Assembly (NCBI GenBank): GCA_003277985.1
Contig: QCHR01000015.1
Span: 1 to 32,533 of the forward strand
Source of the DNA: Prochlorococcus sp. AG-402-G06
GTDB taxonomy: Bacteria > Cyanobacteriota > Cyanobacteriia > PCC-6307 > Cyanobiaceae
Length of the DNA: 32,533 nucleotides
Direction of reading: 5' to 3'
Made by a program: the position numbers and the translations under genes. Shown piece after piece: positions 1 through 7,871 of this stretch; position 1 is the first letter of the stretch; every line of letters starts with the position of its first letter. Below the pieces are notes generated by a model. The model searched no databases. It was not told where the DNA came from and saw nothing but the letters and a program-made list of their open reading frames with translations.

Positions 1-92
1 AAAATGAGTTTGACGCTGTAGTTATAAATGAAGATATAGAAAAAGCCTTCAAGGAAATTGAAGGCTTAATGGGATTGAAAACTAAAATTTAA
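1..92 (+). CDS. gmk: Guanylate kinase, C-terminal end (partial)
   Basis: An open frame enters from the left edge (first complete codon at base 3) and ends with TAA at 90-92. Its 29 residues include NEFDAVVINEDIEKAF and end in GLMGLKTKI. The pattern 'FD-VVIN-D---A' is typical of the C-terminal part of guanylate kinase, which phosphorylates GMP to GDP. From memory, a gmk next to psaJ/psaF is also the order in picocyanobacteria. It converges with psaJ, whose stop lies only 16 bp away, and no terminator is visible between them. The P-loop and GMP-binding part lie outside the window, so the identification rests on a short tail and on context. Confidence 0.75.
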   Translation, partial: NEFDAVVINEDIEKAFKEIEGLMGLKTKI

Positions 93-108
93 TTAATAAT
101 TGATATTT

Positions 109-246
109 TTAAAAAGACATTGGGTGGAAAAGCAAATCCGGTACAAATCTATTGAATTCTACAATAATGCTTGCAGTTAAAGTGATCCAAATCGCTGCAA
201 CTACCGGTGCTGATCTAAACCATTTAGTACGAAATAATTGAAACAT
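109..246 (-). CDS. psaJ: Photosystem I reaction center subunit IX (PsaJ)
   Basis: A 45-residue frame with ATG at 246-244 and TAA at 111-109 begins [18 protein letters not shown] and ends [12 protein letters not shown]. PsaJ is a one-helix thylakoid membrane subunit of photosystem I that contacts PsaF. The helix is about residues 13-31 ([19 protein letters not shown]), followed by the family-typical EFNRF-PDLLF tail. The length is normal for PsaJ (about 40-45). The gene is too short for routine ORF thresholds. It lies 45 bp downstream of psaF on the same strand, the usual psaF-psaJ operon order. Confidence 0.93.
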   Translation of the reverse strand: MFQLFRTKWFRSAPVVAAIWITLTASIIVEFNRFVPDLLFHPMSF

Positions 247-291
247 GAGTAAGAAAAATTAAGTGATTTTTTTAATTAGATAAAAAGTTTT

Positions 292-849
292 TTAGCCTCT
301 TGGACCATTAAGAGAGACATTATTATCTTTTTCCCTTAGTTCTCCATTTTTCCCCTCTCTATTTGCTTGTAGAGGCCAAGCTGCTCCTCTTTTTAAGCAT
401 TGCCAAGCAAGATCAGTATCAATAATGATTTCATATTCTGCAGCATTCTTTTTGCCTCTAACAGCTCTTACATACTCCCTACCTGACCAACCAATAATAC
501 CGGCAATATATATAAACATAACTCCAGGAATAAGTAGATCTCCTTCATGACCCCGGTTTATCCATGCACCCCAAGGCTCAATAGGCGGTCCAATTATTAA
601 ATGAGGAAGCCCATCGTCTCCACATAATGCTTTGCTATATCTTTCAAATCTTTTTATCGCCTGGTCAGTGGAGGCGGCGCTTGCTCTTTCTTGAAAACGG
701 GGGTTATCAGCACAAGAAACCAAGGCAGAAGCAGTGAAATCTGTAGGAGCTCTATCAGCGTTTAGCGCTGGACCTGGCCTTGCATTTGCTATTGGAGCTA
801 TTCCCAAGAAAAGAAATGCTGAAAGTAAAATGGATAAAAGACGACTCAT
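292..849 (-). CDS. psaF: Photosystem I reaction center subunit III precursor (PsaF)
   Basis: A 185-residue PsaF. In cyanobacteria it is a photosystem I subunit with a lumenal N-terminal domain and a transmembrane helix. Residues 1-23 form a signal peptide (SRLL, a hydrophobic stretch to about 17, then the ANA cleavage-type motif). The lumenal part carries two cysteines (in LVSCADNPRF and SKALCGDDGLPHL). The segment WGAWINRGHEGDLLIPGVMF leads into the membrane helix (about residues 107-122). The tail WQCLKRGAAWPLQA is also typical of PsaF. Start is ATG at 849. It is co-directional with psaJ and divergent from tsaD, with a 73-bp intergenic space that must hold both promoters. Confidence 0.95.
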   Translation of the reverse strand: MSRLLSILLSAFLFLGIAPIANARPGPALNADRAPTDFTASALVSCADNPRFQERASAASTDQAIKRFERYSKALCGDDGLPHLIIGPPIEPWGAWINRGHEGDLLIPGVMFIYIAGIIGWSGREYVRAVRGKKNAAEYEIIIDTDLAWQCLKRGAAWPLQANREGKNGELREKDNNVSLNGPRG

Positions 850-922
850 GAGTTCTGATTTTTATCTGTTGCCCTGTTTTAATGGGATTTCAATACTAAA
901 CTTAGTTGATTACTAGCGATAA

Positions 923-1993
923 ATGTCAATAATTTTATCCCTCGAAACAAGTTGTGACGAGTCTGCAGCGGCTTTAGTTACTGATGAAAAAGGAAAAATT
1001 GATTTAATAGGGAATGAGATAGCTTCACAAATTGAAGAACATGCTAATTGGGGTGGGGTTGTTCCGGAAATTGCTTCAAGAAGACACTTGGAAAATCTTC
1101 CATATTTAATTGAAGAAGTTTTTGCAAAATCTCAATTACAAATACAAGATATAGATGCAGTAGCTGCAACTGTTACTCCAGGATTAGCAGGTTCACTTTT
1201 GGTAGGATCAATAACTGCAAGAACTTTGGCGAATTTGCATCAAATTCCATTTTTAGGAATTCATCATTTGGAGGGACATCTCTCATCAATATATTTGTCA
1301 GAAAATCATCCTAAGCCTCCTTTTTTAGTCTTATTAGTTAGTGGAGGACATACTGAATTGATCAAGGTAGATCTTCAACATAAGTATCAACGTCTTGGGA
1401 GAAGTCATGATGATGCTGCAGGAGAAGCTTTTGATAAGGTTGCAAGACTACTTGGACTTTCATATCCAGGTGGGCCTGCAATTCAACAAATAGCTAAATC
1501 TGGAGATTCCAAAAAATTCTTATTCCCAAAAGGGAGAGTATCTAAGCCAGAAGGTGGTTTTTATCCGTATGACTTTTCTTTTAGTGGTTTGAAAACCTCT
1601 GTTTTTAGGCAGATAGAAAAAATCAGATCAGAAAATAAAAAATTACCAATAGAGGATATAGCTGCAAGTTTTGAATACGTAGTGGCGGAGGTCCTAGTAG
1701 AGAGGAGCATTCGATGTGCTCTTGATCAAGGTCTAAATTCTCTTGTATTAGTAGGTGGAGTTGCTGCAAATGTTCGATTACGGGAAATGATGCTTGCAAA
1801 AGCATCTGAGCATGCAGTTAATATTGCTCTTGCACCAATGGAATTTTGTACTGATAATGCGGCAATGATTGGTGCGGCAGCTTTGTTAAGATTGTCATCA
1901 AATAATATTCAAAGTTCAATGGAACTAGGTGTTTCCGCACGTTGGCCATTAGAAAAATCTGATTTACTTTATGATTCTAAACCTCCTTTTTAA
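923..1993 (+). CDS. tsaD: tRNA N6-adenosine threonylcarbamoyltransferase TsaD
   Basis: A 356-residue Kae1/TsaD protein, formerly Gcp. It transfers the threonylcarbamoyl group to A37 of tRNAs that read ANN codons (t6A), working with TsaB, TsaC and TsaE. The N-terminal [14 protein letters not shown] is the ASKHA-fold signature. The metal-binding motif HHLEGH has its histidines at residues 115 and 119. SGGHTEL follows at 140-146 and [10 protein letters not shown] lies near the C-terminus. Length is typical for the family. The start is an ATG and the gene is divergent from psaF. hli follows 28 bp after the stop, so they may share a transcript. Confidence 0.96.
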   Translation: MSIILSLETSCDESAAALVTDEKGKIDLIGNEIASQIEEHANWGGVVPEIASRRHLENLPYLIEEVFAKSQLQIQDIDAVAATVTPGLAGSLLVGSITARTLANLHQIPFLGIHHLEGHLSSIYLSENHPKPPFLVLLVSGGHTELIKVDLQHKYQRLGRSHDDAAGEAFDKVARLLGLSYPGGPAIQQIAKSGDSKKFLFPKGRVSKPEGGFYPYDFSFSGLKTSVFRQIEKIRSENKKLPIEDIAASFEYVVAEVLVERSIRCALDQGLNSLVLVGGVAANVRLREMMLAKASEHAVNIALAPMEFCTDNAAMIGAAALLRLSSNNIQSSMELGVSARWPLEKSDLLYDSKPPF

Positions 1994-2021
1994 TCAATAT
2001 TTTAAGTTTTAAATTTTTCTT

Positions 2022-2204
2022 ATGTCTGTAAATCAAGGAAATGAAGCAAATAAATCCACTAGGCTTGCAAGCTCAAGTGAGCTTAATTCATGGAAAAGAG
2101 GATTCACTCCTCAAGCTGAGATATGGAACGGTAGAATGGCAATAGCAGGTTTAATTATTGTATTAACTATTCTTTTAGCATCAAATTTAATTTTTTCTGG
2201 CTAA
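2022..2204 (+). CDS. hli: High-light-inducible protein (single-helix chlorophyll-binding protein)
   Basis: A 60-residue Hlip/SCP protein. It has a polar N-terminal half and one transmembrane helix from about residue 38. The chlorophyll-binding motif ExxNGR is at E33-N36-R38 (EIWNGRMAIAGLII), with WKRGF-PQAE before it as in other picocyanobacterial Hlips. Such proteins bind chlorophyll and carotenoid in thylakoids and protect photosystems under high light or stress. Prochlorococcus genomes carry many copies, so the exact hli number cannot be given. It lies 28 bp after tsaD and is followed by a hairpin with a T-run that looks like its terminator. Confidence 0.93.
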   Translation: MSVNQGNEANKSTRLASSSELNSWKRGFTPQAEIWNGRMAIAGLIIVLTILLASNLIFSG

Positions 2205-2218
2205 AAAAAATATTGGTT

Positions 2219-2246
2219 TTAGAATGATATTTAGTTCTAATTTTTT
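2219..2246 (+). terminator. Putative Rho-independent terminator after hli
   Basis: A 6-bp inverted repeat, TTAGAA (2219-2224) and TTCTAA (2235-2240), with a 10-nt loop is followed directly by six T residues. It begins 15 bp after the hli stop codon. The stem is A+T-rich and therefore weak, but the T-run and the position fit a terminator for hli. Confidence 0.5.
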
Positions 2247-2248
2247 GT

Positions 2249-2770
2249 TTGTCATTTTGCTTATTTAGTGAATGTAAATCTTATCGTTGGATTTTAAAAA
2301 GAGAGTTATTAATTGGTAAAAAGACGGTAGTTTTTATTGGCTTGAATCCGTCAAGAGCCAATTTATCTACTAACGACAGGACTCTAGTAAGGATAATTAA
2401 GTTTTGTTCGAGATGGAATTACAAAAATATTTATATAATTAACCTTTTTGGACTGATTTCCAAGTCTCCTATTCAATTATCAAAAAGCAAAGATCCAATT
2501 GGTGAAAATAATGATTTTATTACTTTAAAATCATTAGAATTTTGGAGGGAAAATAGTAATTGCGATTTGTGGTTAGGGTGGGGTGATAAAGGACAATTAA
2601 AAGGACGAGATCGTAAAGTTTTAAAATTAATTAAAAATTTTTCAGATTTGAAGTCAAATGAAAATAATTATTCCAAACGTGTTTTAAGTCTTGGCCTAAG
2701 CAAAAAAGGTAATCCTCGCCACCCTCTCTATATGCCTAATCAATCTTTCTTAAGACAATTTGATCTGTAA
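2249..2770 (+). CDS. DUF1643 domain-containing protein
   Basis: A 173-residue protein that matches the DUF1643 pattern: SYRWILKREL near the start, VVFIGLNPSRANLSTNDRT at about residues 27-45, then YKNIYIINLFGL, and a GWGDKG element around 110. NPRHPLYMP near the C-terminus also fits. The family's biochemical function is not known to me. The only plausible start near the domain boundary is a TTG at 2249, three bases after the T-run of the hli terminator; an in-frame TGA at 2225-2227 prevents any start further upstream than 2228. Its transcript may come from read-through or an internal promoter. It looks like an accessory gene. Function is left open. Confidence 0.75.
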   Translation: MSFCLFSECKSYRWILKRELLIGKKTVVFIGLNPSRANLSTNDRTLVRIIKFCSRWNYKNIYIINLFGLISKSPIQLSKSKDPIGENNDFITLKSLEFWRENSNCDLWLGWGDKGQLKGRDRKVLKLIKNFSDLKSNENNYSKRVLSLGLSKKGNPRHPLYMPNQSFLRQFDL

Positions 2771-2940
2771 TTTTTAAATTGGTTTTGCAGTTATTTTCTA
2801 AATTAGAATGTATAAATTATTTTTGGATTGAAAGGGTTGCTACTCTATAAGAATATGTAAGTAAAATCAGCTTATTAACTTATTTATTTTCTTAGATAGA
2901 TTTAATGGATACTCATTTATGTCTTCATTGCTAGTTATTT

Positions 2941-4185
2941 ATGACTCCTGAGCGGCTGGGCTTGCTCTGGGGTATCACAGTTTTTTCTGGAGCTGGAGCA
3001 AGATTACTTTCAGTTTTAACAGGACTTCCTGGGGTAGTTTTATTGTTGCTATCTGGCTTGTTGATTGGGAGATCAGGTCTTGGATTGGTTGAACCTTTAG
3101 ATCTTGGTAAAGGTTTGGAGACAATAGTTGGTTTGCTGGTAAGCCTTGTTTTATTTGATGGTGGATTAAATCTTCGATTTCCAGGTGGGGCAATTAAGTC
3201 AATAGTTCTAAGAATTTCTTCAATTAGATTAATTATTTCTTTAGCAGCTGGCTTCCTTGCTGCTCACTGGTTTGCAGGACTTGGCTGGTCAGTAGCAGGA
3301 GTTTATAGCGCAATTGTTCTCGCTACCGGGCCAACTGTTGTAACTCCATTAGTTCGACAAATTCGACTTGCCTCTCCATTAAGTGATGTTCTAGAGGCTG
3401 AAGGGTTGATCCTCGAACCTATCGGAGCAGTTCTTGCGCTTTTGTTGTTAGAACTCGTTGTTGGCGATTTGCATGGCTGGAGAGAACTATTTCTTGGTTT
3501 GCTTTCAAGGCTTGGAGGAGGAGTCTTAATTGGATCACTTGCAGGCCTGTTTCTTTCAGAAGGTTTAAAGCGTTTACGTTCTGAGCCTTATATCGGGATC
3601 AGATTGCAATTGACTCTCGGAGTAATTTTCTTGCTTTATGGGGTATGTGAATGGTTATTACCTGAATCAGGATTGCCTGCATCTGTTGCAGCAGGTTTTG
3701 TTGTAGGACAAAGACCTTCTACTGAGGCGAATGAACTTGATAAATTAATAAGAGAATTAGCTCAGTTAGCAATAACTATGCTTTTCCCCCTCCTGGCAGC
3801 AGATGTTTCATGGGGGGAATTGAGTCCATTGGGATGGGGTGGGATAACTTGCGTTCTCTTTTTAATGATTATAGTTCGACCAATCGCTGTATCAATTGCT
3901 ACTTATGGATTGCCTCTTGATAATAAACAAAGATTGTTTCTTGGTTGGTTAGCTCCCCGTGGAATAGTTACTGCTGCAGTTGCGTCTTTATTCTCTATTA
4001 GATTGGAGCAAGCAGGTGTTTTAGGGGCTGGAAAACTTCAGGGATTAGTTTTTTTGACAATATTAATGACTGTAGGAATACAAGGTTTAACAGCGCAACC
4101 TTTTGCAAAAATGTTGGGTTTATTGGATGAAGAGAAAGATTTAGATAAACCGACTAATTCGGGCTCTATCTTTACTGAATCTTGA
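2941..4185 (+). CDS. Monovalent cation:proton antiporter, CPA1/NhaP type
   Basis: A 414-residue polytopic inner-membrane protein of about 11-13 helices from end to end. It belongs to the Na+/H+ exchanger superfamily, which swaps Na+ or K+ for protons to control pH and ions. VLFDGGLNL lies at 70-78. The discontinuous-helix signature appears as [11 protein letters not shown] (127-137), followed by [12 protein letters not shown] (153-164). In many relatives the latter motif reads 'D-P-I-G' with Asp; here residue 159 is Glu. [12 protein letters not shown] near the C-terminus is also typical. ATG start at 2941, about 170 bp after the DUF1643 gene. Its last 45 bp overlap the 3' end of gltX on the other strand. 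Ion specificity cannot be read. Confidence 0.85.
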   Translation: MTPERLGLLWGITVFSGAGARLLSVLTGLPGVVLLLLSGLLIGRSGLGLVEPLDLGKGLETIVGLLVSLVLFDGGLNLRFPGGAIKSIVLRISSIRLIISLAAGFLAAHWFAGLGWSVAGVYSAIVLATGPTVVTPLVRQIRLASPLSDVLEAEGLILEPIGAVLALLLLELVVGDLHGWRELFLGLLSRLGGGVLIGSLAGLFLSEGLKRLRSEPYIGIRLQLTLGVIFLLYGVCEWLLPESGLPASVAAGFVVGQRPSTEANELDKLIRELAQLAITMLFPLLAADVSWGELSPLGWGGITCVLFLMIIVRPIAVSIATYGLPLDNKQRLFLGWLAPRGIVTAAVASLFSIRLEQAGVLGAGKLQGLVFLTILMTVGIQGLTAQPFAKMLGLLDEEKDLDKPTNSGSIFTES

Positions 4186-5571
4186 GAGTAAAACCCAACT
4201 TTGAATTAAATCAGGACCGTTAAGAGTTCCAAAAAGTGCAGCTCTAAGGCTTTTCATAACAAGACCTTTTTTCACTTCGCAGTTCTTTGTCGCCTGATTT
4301 ATTAAATCAAGCGCTTCATCTTTACTGAATTTTGAGGCATCTGAGTTTCCCAACTTTTCAAGAATAAAATTTAAAATTTCTGCAGCTTCTTTTACTTTCA
4401 ATTGCTTTCTTCCATCATCACTTAAAGCTGGTTCTTCAAAAAAAGGTTTAGCTTGATCAACCCCATCATTAATAAGAACCATTGAAGGTCCTATTAAGCT
4501 TATGAGATTGATCCCCCATTCTTTACTTGGAAGGTGCCATCCATTCTCTTTAAACATAGGATTTAAATTTTCTAGTAATGTTTCGGCTGGCATCTCATGG
4601 ATTACTTGAGAGTTGAGCCAGTTCAATTTGTCCCAATCAAATTTTGCTGAAGCTTTATTAACCTTTTTAAAACTGAAAATCTCTGAAATCTCCGAAATTT
4701 TGAATCTTTCATTAATTCCTTCTGGAGCAGACCAGCCAAGTAGAGTCATATAGTTTGCCATCGCTTCAGATGTGTAACCCATTTTTTTGAATTCAGAAAT
4801 TGAAGTGACCCCATCCCTTTTTGAAAGTTTTTTGCCTTCAGAATTTAAAATCAAAGGAGTATGTGCGAAAACTGGAATACTTAGTCCAAGGGCTTCGTAA
4901 AGGAGAATTTGCTTTGCTGTATTTGCAAGATGATCTTCTCCCCTTATTACATGGGAGATTTTCATTGCTGAATCGTCTGCTACAACAACCAAATTGTACA
5001 GGGGATCTCCAATTGAATTTGCTGGTGCTCTTCTTGCAATGACCATATCACCGCCTAAATCTTTTCCACTCCAATTCATTTCCCCTCGAATCAAGTCATT
5101 CCATGAAATTAATTTTTGATCACTGATTTTGAATCTGATAACAGGTTCTCTTCCAACCTTTATAAATTCTGATTCCTGCTCTGGAGTTAAGTTTCTATGC
5201 CTATTGTCATATTTTGGAGCTAAACCATTTCTCTTTTGAGCTTCTCTCATTTCATCTAGTTCAGCTTCTGATACATAACACCTGTATGCAAAACCTTTAT
5301 CGAGAAGAGTTCTTATGATTTTTTTGTGTTCATTTACTCTTTCACTTTGAATTGTGGGGGATTCATCCCAGTTGATTCCTAGCCATTTGAGTCCATCAAA
5401 AATGTTTTTTATGTACTCTTCTTTTGATCTTTCAATATCAGTATCTTCAATTCTTAAGAGAAAAGTCCCACCTTCTTTTTTTGCAAATAGCCAATTAAAT
5501 AGTGCTGTTCTCGCTGTTCCTAGATGAAGCGTTCCAGTTGGACTTGGTGCCAATCTTACCCTAACTGTCAA
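4141..5571 (-). CDS. gltX: Glutamyl-tRNA synthetase GltX
   Basis: A class I aminoacyl-tRNA synthetase that charges tRNA-Glu. In cyanobacteria this feeds both translation and tetrapyrrole synthesis, and the enzyme is usually non-discriminating, also charging tRNA-Gln. From a TTG start at 5571 the protein has 476 residues and begins [19 protein letters not shown], with the HIGH-like HLGT at 16-19 and the KMSKS-like KLSKR at 248-252. RIEDTD follows the first motif as expected. The frame can be extended to an ATG at 5619, but that would run into tRNA-Asp, so the TTG is preferred. It lies 21 bp downstream of tRNA-Asp on the same strand and overlaps the antiporter gene tail to tail. Confidence 0.95.
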   Translation of the reverse strand: MTVRVRLAPSPTGTLHLGTARTALFNWLFAKKEGGTFLLRIEDTDIERSKEEYIKNIFDGLKWLGINWDESPTIQSERVNEHKKIIRTLLDKGFAYRCYVSEAELDEMREAQKRNGLAPKYDNRHRNLTPEQESEFIKVGREPVIRFKISDQKLISWNDLIRGEMNWSGKDLGGDMVIARRAPANSIGDPLYNLVVVADDSAMKISHVIRGEDHLANTAKQILLYEALGLSIPVFAHTPLILNSEGKKLSKRDGVTSISEFKKMGYTSEAMANYMTLLGWSAPEGINERFKISEISEIFSFKKVNKASAKFDWDKLNWLNSQVIHEMPAETLLENLNPMFKENGWHLPSKEWGINLISLIGPSMVLINDGVDQAKPFFEEPALSDDGRKQLKVKEAAEILNFILEKLGNSDASKFSKDEALDLINQATKNCEVKKGLVMKSLRAALFGTLNGPDLIQSWVLLSRFSKDRARISRFI

Positions 5572-5592
5572 AGCTCTAATTTGATTTAGATA

Positions 5593-5666
5593 CGGGACCG
5601 ACGGGATTCGAACCCGCAACTTCCGCCGTGACAGGGCGGTGCTCTAACCAGTTGAACTACGGTCCC
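5593..5666 (-). tRNA. tRNA-Asp (GTC)
   Basis: Reading the minus strand, a 7-bp acceptor stem (GGGACCG with CGGTCCC) closes a full cloverleaf of 74 nt that ends in discriminator G at 5593. The D arm is TTCAACTGGTTAGA. The anticodon arm is CCGCC-CTGTCAC-GGCGG, giving anticodon GTC. The T arm contains GGTTCGAATCC. CCA is not encoded. It lies between the PSHCP gene and gltX, all on one strand. Confidence 0.97.
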
Positions 5667-5679
5667 AGATTTAGTCCTT

Positions 5680-5712
5680 AAAAAGGATTTTATCTTTCAT
5701 TAGAAATCCTTT
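5680..5712 (-). terminator. Hairpin with U-run just upstream of tRNA-Asp (terminator or attenuator)
   Basis: The arms AAAGGATTT (5682-5690) and AAATCCTTT (5704-5712) are perfectly complementary, with a 13-nt loop. Read on the minus strand, the core stem AGGATTT/AAATCCT is followed by five U residues (5684-5680). It lies 14 bp before the 5' end of tRNA-Asp. It could end the rplS-tRNA-Trp-PSHCP transcript or act as a leader attenuator. A competing small hairpin, TCCTT/AAGGA (5675-5687), overlaps it. Confidence 0.5.
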
Positions 5713-5726
5713 CCATTGACCCAATG

Positions 5727-5756
5727 AGTATCATCCTAAAAACGCCTTCTAGTCAA
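5727..5756 (-). promoter_or_regulatory. Candidate promoter for tRNA-Asp/gltX
   Basis: On the minus strand, TTGACT (5756-5751) is a 5/6 match to a -35 box. It is separated by 18 bp from GATACT (5732-5727), a 4/6 match to a -10 box. A start near 5720 would put the hairpin with U-run into a short leader in front of tRNA-Asp. This is motif inspection only. Confidence 0.35.
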
Positions 5757-5778
5757 CTAAGAATTAATTTTGTTGACT
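5751..5778. repeat. 7-bp inverted repeat overlapping a candidate -35 box
   Basis: AGTCAAC (5751-5757) and GTTGACT (5772-5778) are perfect reverse complements 14 bp apart. The left arm contains the candidate -35 box of the tRNA-Asp/gltX promoter. The geometry resembles an operator for a dimeric regulator, but chance cannot be excluded in A+T-rich DNA. Confidence 0.45.
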
Positions 5779-5867
5779 TAAGAAAACTATCTTTATGAGG
5801 TTTTTTTCAATCTAATTCTCTTTGAAGAGAGATGCTCATGAAATAAAACTAAACAAGTAGATGATTT

Positions 5868-6056
5868 TTAAGGACGAAAACCTGCAGGCTCTATGAGCCT
5901 AACTTGATTCCCACGAGCTGTGAACTCGCGGCCTTGGTCGCTTTGAACTACTACACGGCCACCTGATTTTACACGAATAACTCGAGCTCTGACCCAGCCT
6001 AATGCAGCTGATTCAAGAACTTTTACGACATCGCCAGGTTGAAGATCCAACTCCAT
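5868..6056 (-). CDS. Prochlorococcus/Synechococcus hyper-conserved protein (PSHCP), small Tudor-like protein
   Basis: A 62-residue basic protein that starts MELDLQPGDVVKVLES and ends RLIEPAGFRP. I recognise it as PSHCP, reported as essentially invariant in Prochlorococcus and marine Synechococcus and absent elsewhere. From memory, published work found it with ribosomal and photosystem-related proteins in pull-downs, and a solution structure showed a Tudor (SH3-like barrel) fold that binds RNA. The sequence fits a small five-strand barrel: PGDVVKV, WVRARVIRVK, GRVVVQSD, REFTARG, QVRLIE. Twelve of its residues are Arg or Lys, consistent with RNA contact. The gene sits between tRNA-Trp (35 bp upstream) and tRNA-Asp (201 bp downstream), and rplS and gltX flank the pair on the same strand. 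ATG start. Confidence 0.88.
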   Translation of the reverse strand: MELDLQPGDVVKVLESAALGWVRARVIRVKSGGRVVVQSDQGREFTARGNQVRLIEPAGFRP

Positions 6057-6091
6057 TCTTTAAAAAAGTAACTGCAGAAAGGGTTTTCGAA

Positions 6092-6164
6092 CGCGCCGTG
6101 GAGGACTTGAACCCCCGACATCAGGTTTTGGAGACCTGCGTTCTACCAACTGAACTAACGGCGC
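6092..6164 (-). tRNA. tRNA-Trp (CCA)
   Basis: The minus strand folds into a 73-nt cloverleaf. The acceptor stem is GCGCCGT/ACGGCGC with discriminator G at 6092. The D arm contains TTCAGTTGGTAGAA. The anticodon arm is CAGGT-CTCCAAA-ACCTG, giving anticodon CCA. The T arm contains GGTTCAAGTCC. The terminal CCA is not encoded. It lies between rplS and the PSHCP gene. Confidence 0.97.
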
Positions 6165-6180
6165 ATTTTATATGCCCTTT

Positions 6181-6203
6181 AAGTCATTGTTGTCCAATGA
6201 CTT
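6181..6203. repeat. 9-bp perfect hairpin between rplS and tRNA-Trp
   Basis: AAGTCATTG (6181-6189) and CAATGACTT (6195-6203) form a perfect 9-bp stem with a 5-nt loop, 21 bp after the rplS stop and 16 bp before tRNA-Trp. On the minus (coding) strand no U-run follows, so a classical terminator is unlikely. It could be an RNA 3'-end stabiliser or a processing signal separating rplS mRNA from the tRNA. Confidence 0.55.
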
Positions 6204-6224
6204 TTGATTGAGGAGGCCGAAACC

Positions 6225-6713
6225 TCAGCGGTCGAAGCGCTGCTTTACGCGTGTGGCTTTGCCCACTCGCTCACGCAGATAGAAAAGCTTCGCTCTTCTT
6301 ACTTTACCTCGGCGCTCAACCTTAATGGATGCAACCTGAGGACTGTGAACCAGAAAAATTCTTTCAACTCCTATTCCTTGGAAAATTCTCCTAACTGTAA
6401 TTGTTTGATGAATGCCTCCATGTCGCTTTGCTATTACAACCCCTTCATAGGGCTGAACCCTTTCCTTATTACCCTCACTTATCCTGACACCAACACGAAC
6501 AGTGTCTCCAACGTAAATATCTGGGAGATCTTTGCTTTGTTGTGCATCTTCAAAAGTCTTTATTATTTCTGCAGGAGAGAGCTTTTTGATTGAGATTTTC
6601 TTTCCTATGGTTTTTTTATCTGAAGCAATTTTTACTCCAGATGCCTCTGAAATATTTGATTCATCTTCAACTTTTACCTCTTCTGATGAGGTTTCTTGCG
6701 AATCAACGGACAT
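6225..6713 (-). CDS. rplS: 50S ribosomal protein L19
   Basis: 162 residues from the ATG at 6713; a TTG and a GTG one and two codons upstream are possible but less likely. The first 48 or so residues are a polar, acidic-then-lysine-rich extension found in picocyanobacterial L19. The L19 domain follows: [69 protein letters not shown] and [10 protein letters not shown]19 lies at the interface of the two ribosomal subunits. tRNA-Trp and the PSHCP gene follow on the same strand. A minus-strand TACAAT box at 6749-6744 could be its -10. Confidence 0.95.
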   Translation of the reverse strand: MSVDSQETSSEEVKVEDESNISEASGVKIASDKKTIGKKISIKKLSPAEIIKTFEDAQQSKDLPDIYVGDTVRVGVRISEGNKERVQPYEGVVIAKRHGGIHQTITVRRIFQGIGVERIFLVHSPQVASIKVERRGKVRRAKLFYLRERVGKATRVKQRFDR

Positions 6714-6743
6714 CACCAATTAATTTATTTTGGCCGAATTCAT

Positions 6744-6749
6744 ATTGTA
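6744..6749 (-). promoter_or_regulatory. Candidate -10 box of rplS
   Basis: The minus strand reads GGGTACAAT, with TACAAT (5/6 match to TATAAT) at 6749-6744, 30 bp before the rplS ATG. No good -35 box is found at the usual distance. Confidence 0.3.
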
Positions 6750-7012
6750 CCCGCTGGTTTCTCAAATTAAAAATTTTTTATATATCTATGATATTTCCAT
6801 CCCTTTTTGACCAGGATTTTCCCAACTAGCTTTTTTTAGTCATTGAGTGATCGTTTTTAAGGAATTTCATCTTTTCTACTTTTTTCTTTGATATAGAAAT
6901 TTTCTTAAAGAAAAGAATTTTTTCAAGAAAAATGTCCCTCTTCATTTGATAGTTTAAGTATTATTAGCTTGTTAGTAATGCAAATTTTGAGATTTTTACT
7001 TTTTTCAAAACA

Positions 7013-7852
7013 ATGAAACTTTTTTCTGATCTTCTTTCTTCTGCGAACAAAAAAAAACCTATCAATAATGGCCCTGTTATTAAACAAAGGAGAGGTGTTG
7101 AAATTAAATCTTTAAGAGAGATAGAAATTATGCGTAAATCAAGTAAAATAGTTGCAACTGTATTGAGTGAGATTAGAGATTTAGTTAAACCTGGAATGTC
7201 TACTTTGGATTTAGATAACTATGCTGAAAGACGAATAAGAGAACTTGATGCTAAGCCAAGTTTCAAAGGATATCATGGTTTCCCAGGTAGTATATGTTCA
7301 AGTATCAATAACGAGGTTGTTCATGGAATACCTAGTAAGACTAAAATTATTAATGATGGAGATTTGCTCAAAGTAGATACTGGAGCTTTTTATAATGGTT
7401 ATCATGGAGACAGTTGTATAACTATATGCGTAGGTAATACTTCAGATAAAGCAAATGAATTAAGTAAAGTTGCTAAAGAGGCTTTGATGCTTGGAATCAA
7501 ACAAATTAAGCCGCAAAATAAACTACTTGATATAGCAGGAGCAATAGAAGATTATGTTAAAGCTAACGGTTTTAGTATTGTTGAAGATTATACCGGCCAT
7601 GGAGTAGGTAGGAATCTTCATGAAGAACCTTCTGTATTTAATTTTAGAACTAATGATTTACCAAATGTAACTTTAAGGGAGGGAATGACTATTGCAGTTG
7701 AACCTATAATTAATCTTGGCTCAAAGTACTGCAAGACACTTCGTGACGGATGGACAGTAATTACAAAAGATGGAAATTTATCTGCTCAATGGGAGCATAC
7801 TGTCTTAGTAACGAAAGATGGGTTTGAGATATTAACTGATAGAGGAGATTAA
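7013..7852 (+). CDS. map: Methionine aminopeptidase, type I
   Basis: 279 residues. It removes the N-terminal methionine from nascent proteins using two metal ions. After a 40-residue N-terminal extension rich in lysine, the catalytic domain begins at [21 protein letters not shown]. The metal and substrate motifs are present in order: [38 protein letters not shown] with the two Asp ligands, [12 protein letters not shown] with the His ligand, and the Glu ligands in TIAVEPI and [11 protein letters not shown] start after a 283-bp gap from rplS. It converges with a dehydrogenase gene 19 bp further on. Confidence 0.95.
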   Translation: MKLFSDLLSSANKKKPINNGPVIKQRRGVEIKSLREIEIMRKSSKIVATVLSEIRDLVKPGMSTLDLDNYAERRIRELDAKPSFKGYHGFPGSICSSINNEVVHGIPSKTKIINDGDLLKVDTGAFYNGYHGDSCITICVGNTSDKANELSKVAKEALMLGIKQIKPQNKLLDIAGAIEDYVKANGFSIVEDYTGHGVGRNLHEEPSVFNFRTNDLPNVTLREGMTIAVEPIINLGSKYCKTLRDGWTVITKDGNLSAQWEHTVLVTKDGFEILTDRGD

Positions 7853-7871
7853 ATTTCTTTTAAAGGGGGAA

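Noticed and set aside
5572-5619. N-terminal extension of gltX to an ATG inside tRNA-Asp
   Set aside because: The extra residues are the translation of the tRNA 3' end; the TTG at 5571 gives the family-typical N-terminus.
6204-6593. A 129-residue plus-strand frame over rplS
   Set aside because: It is antisense to the certain L19 coding sequence and has no family features.
6826-6945. A 39-residue lysine-rich frame on the minus strand upstream of rplS
   Set aside because: Its lysines come from A-runs in very A+T-rich DNA; no ribosome binding site or family resemblance is seen.
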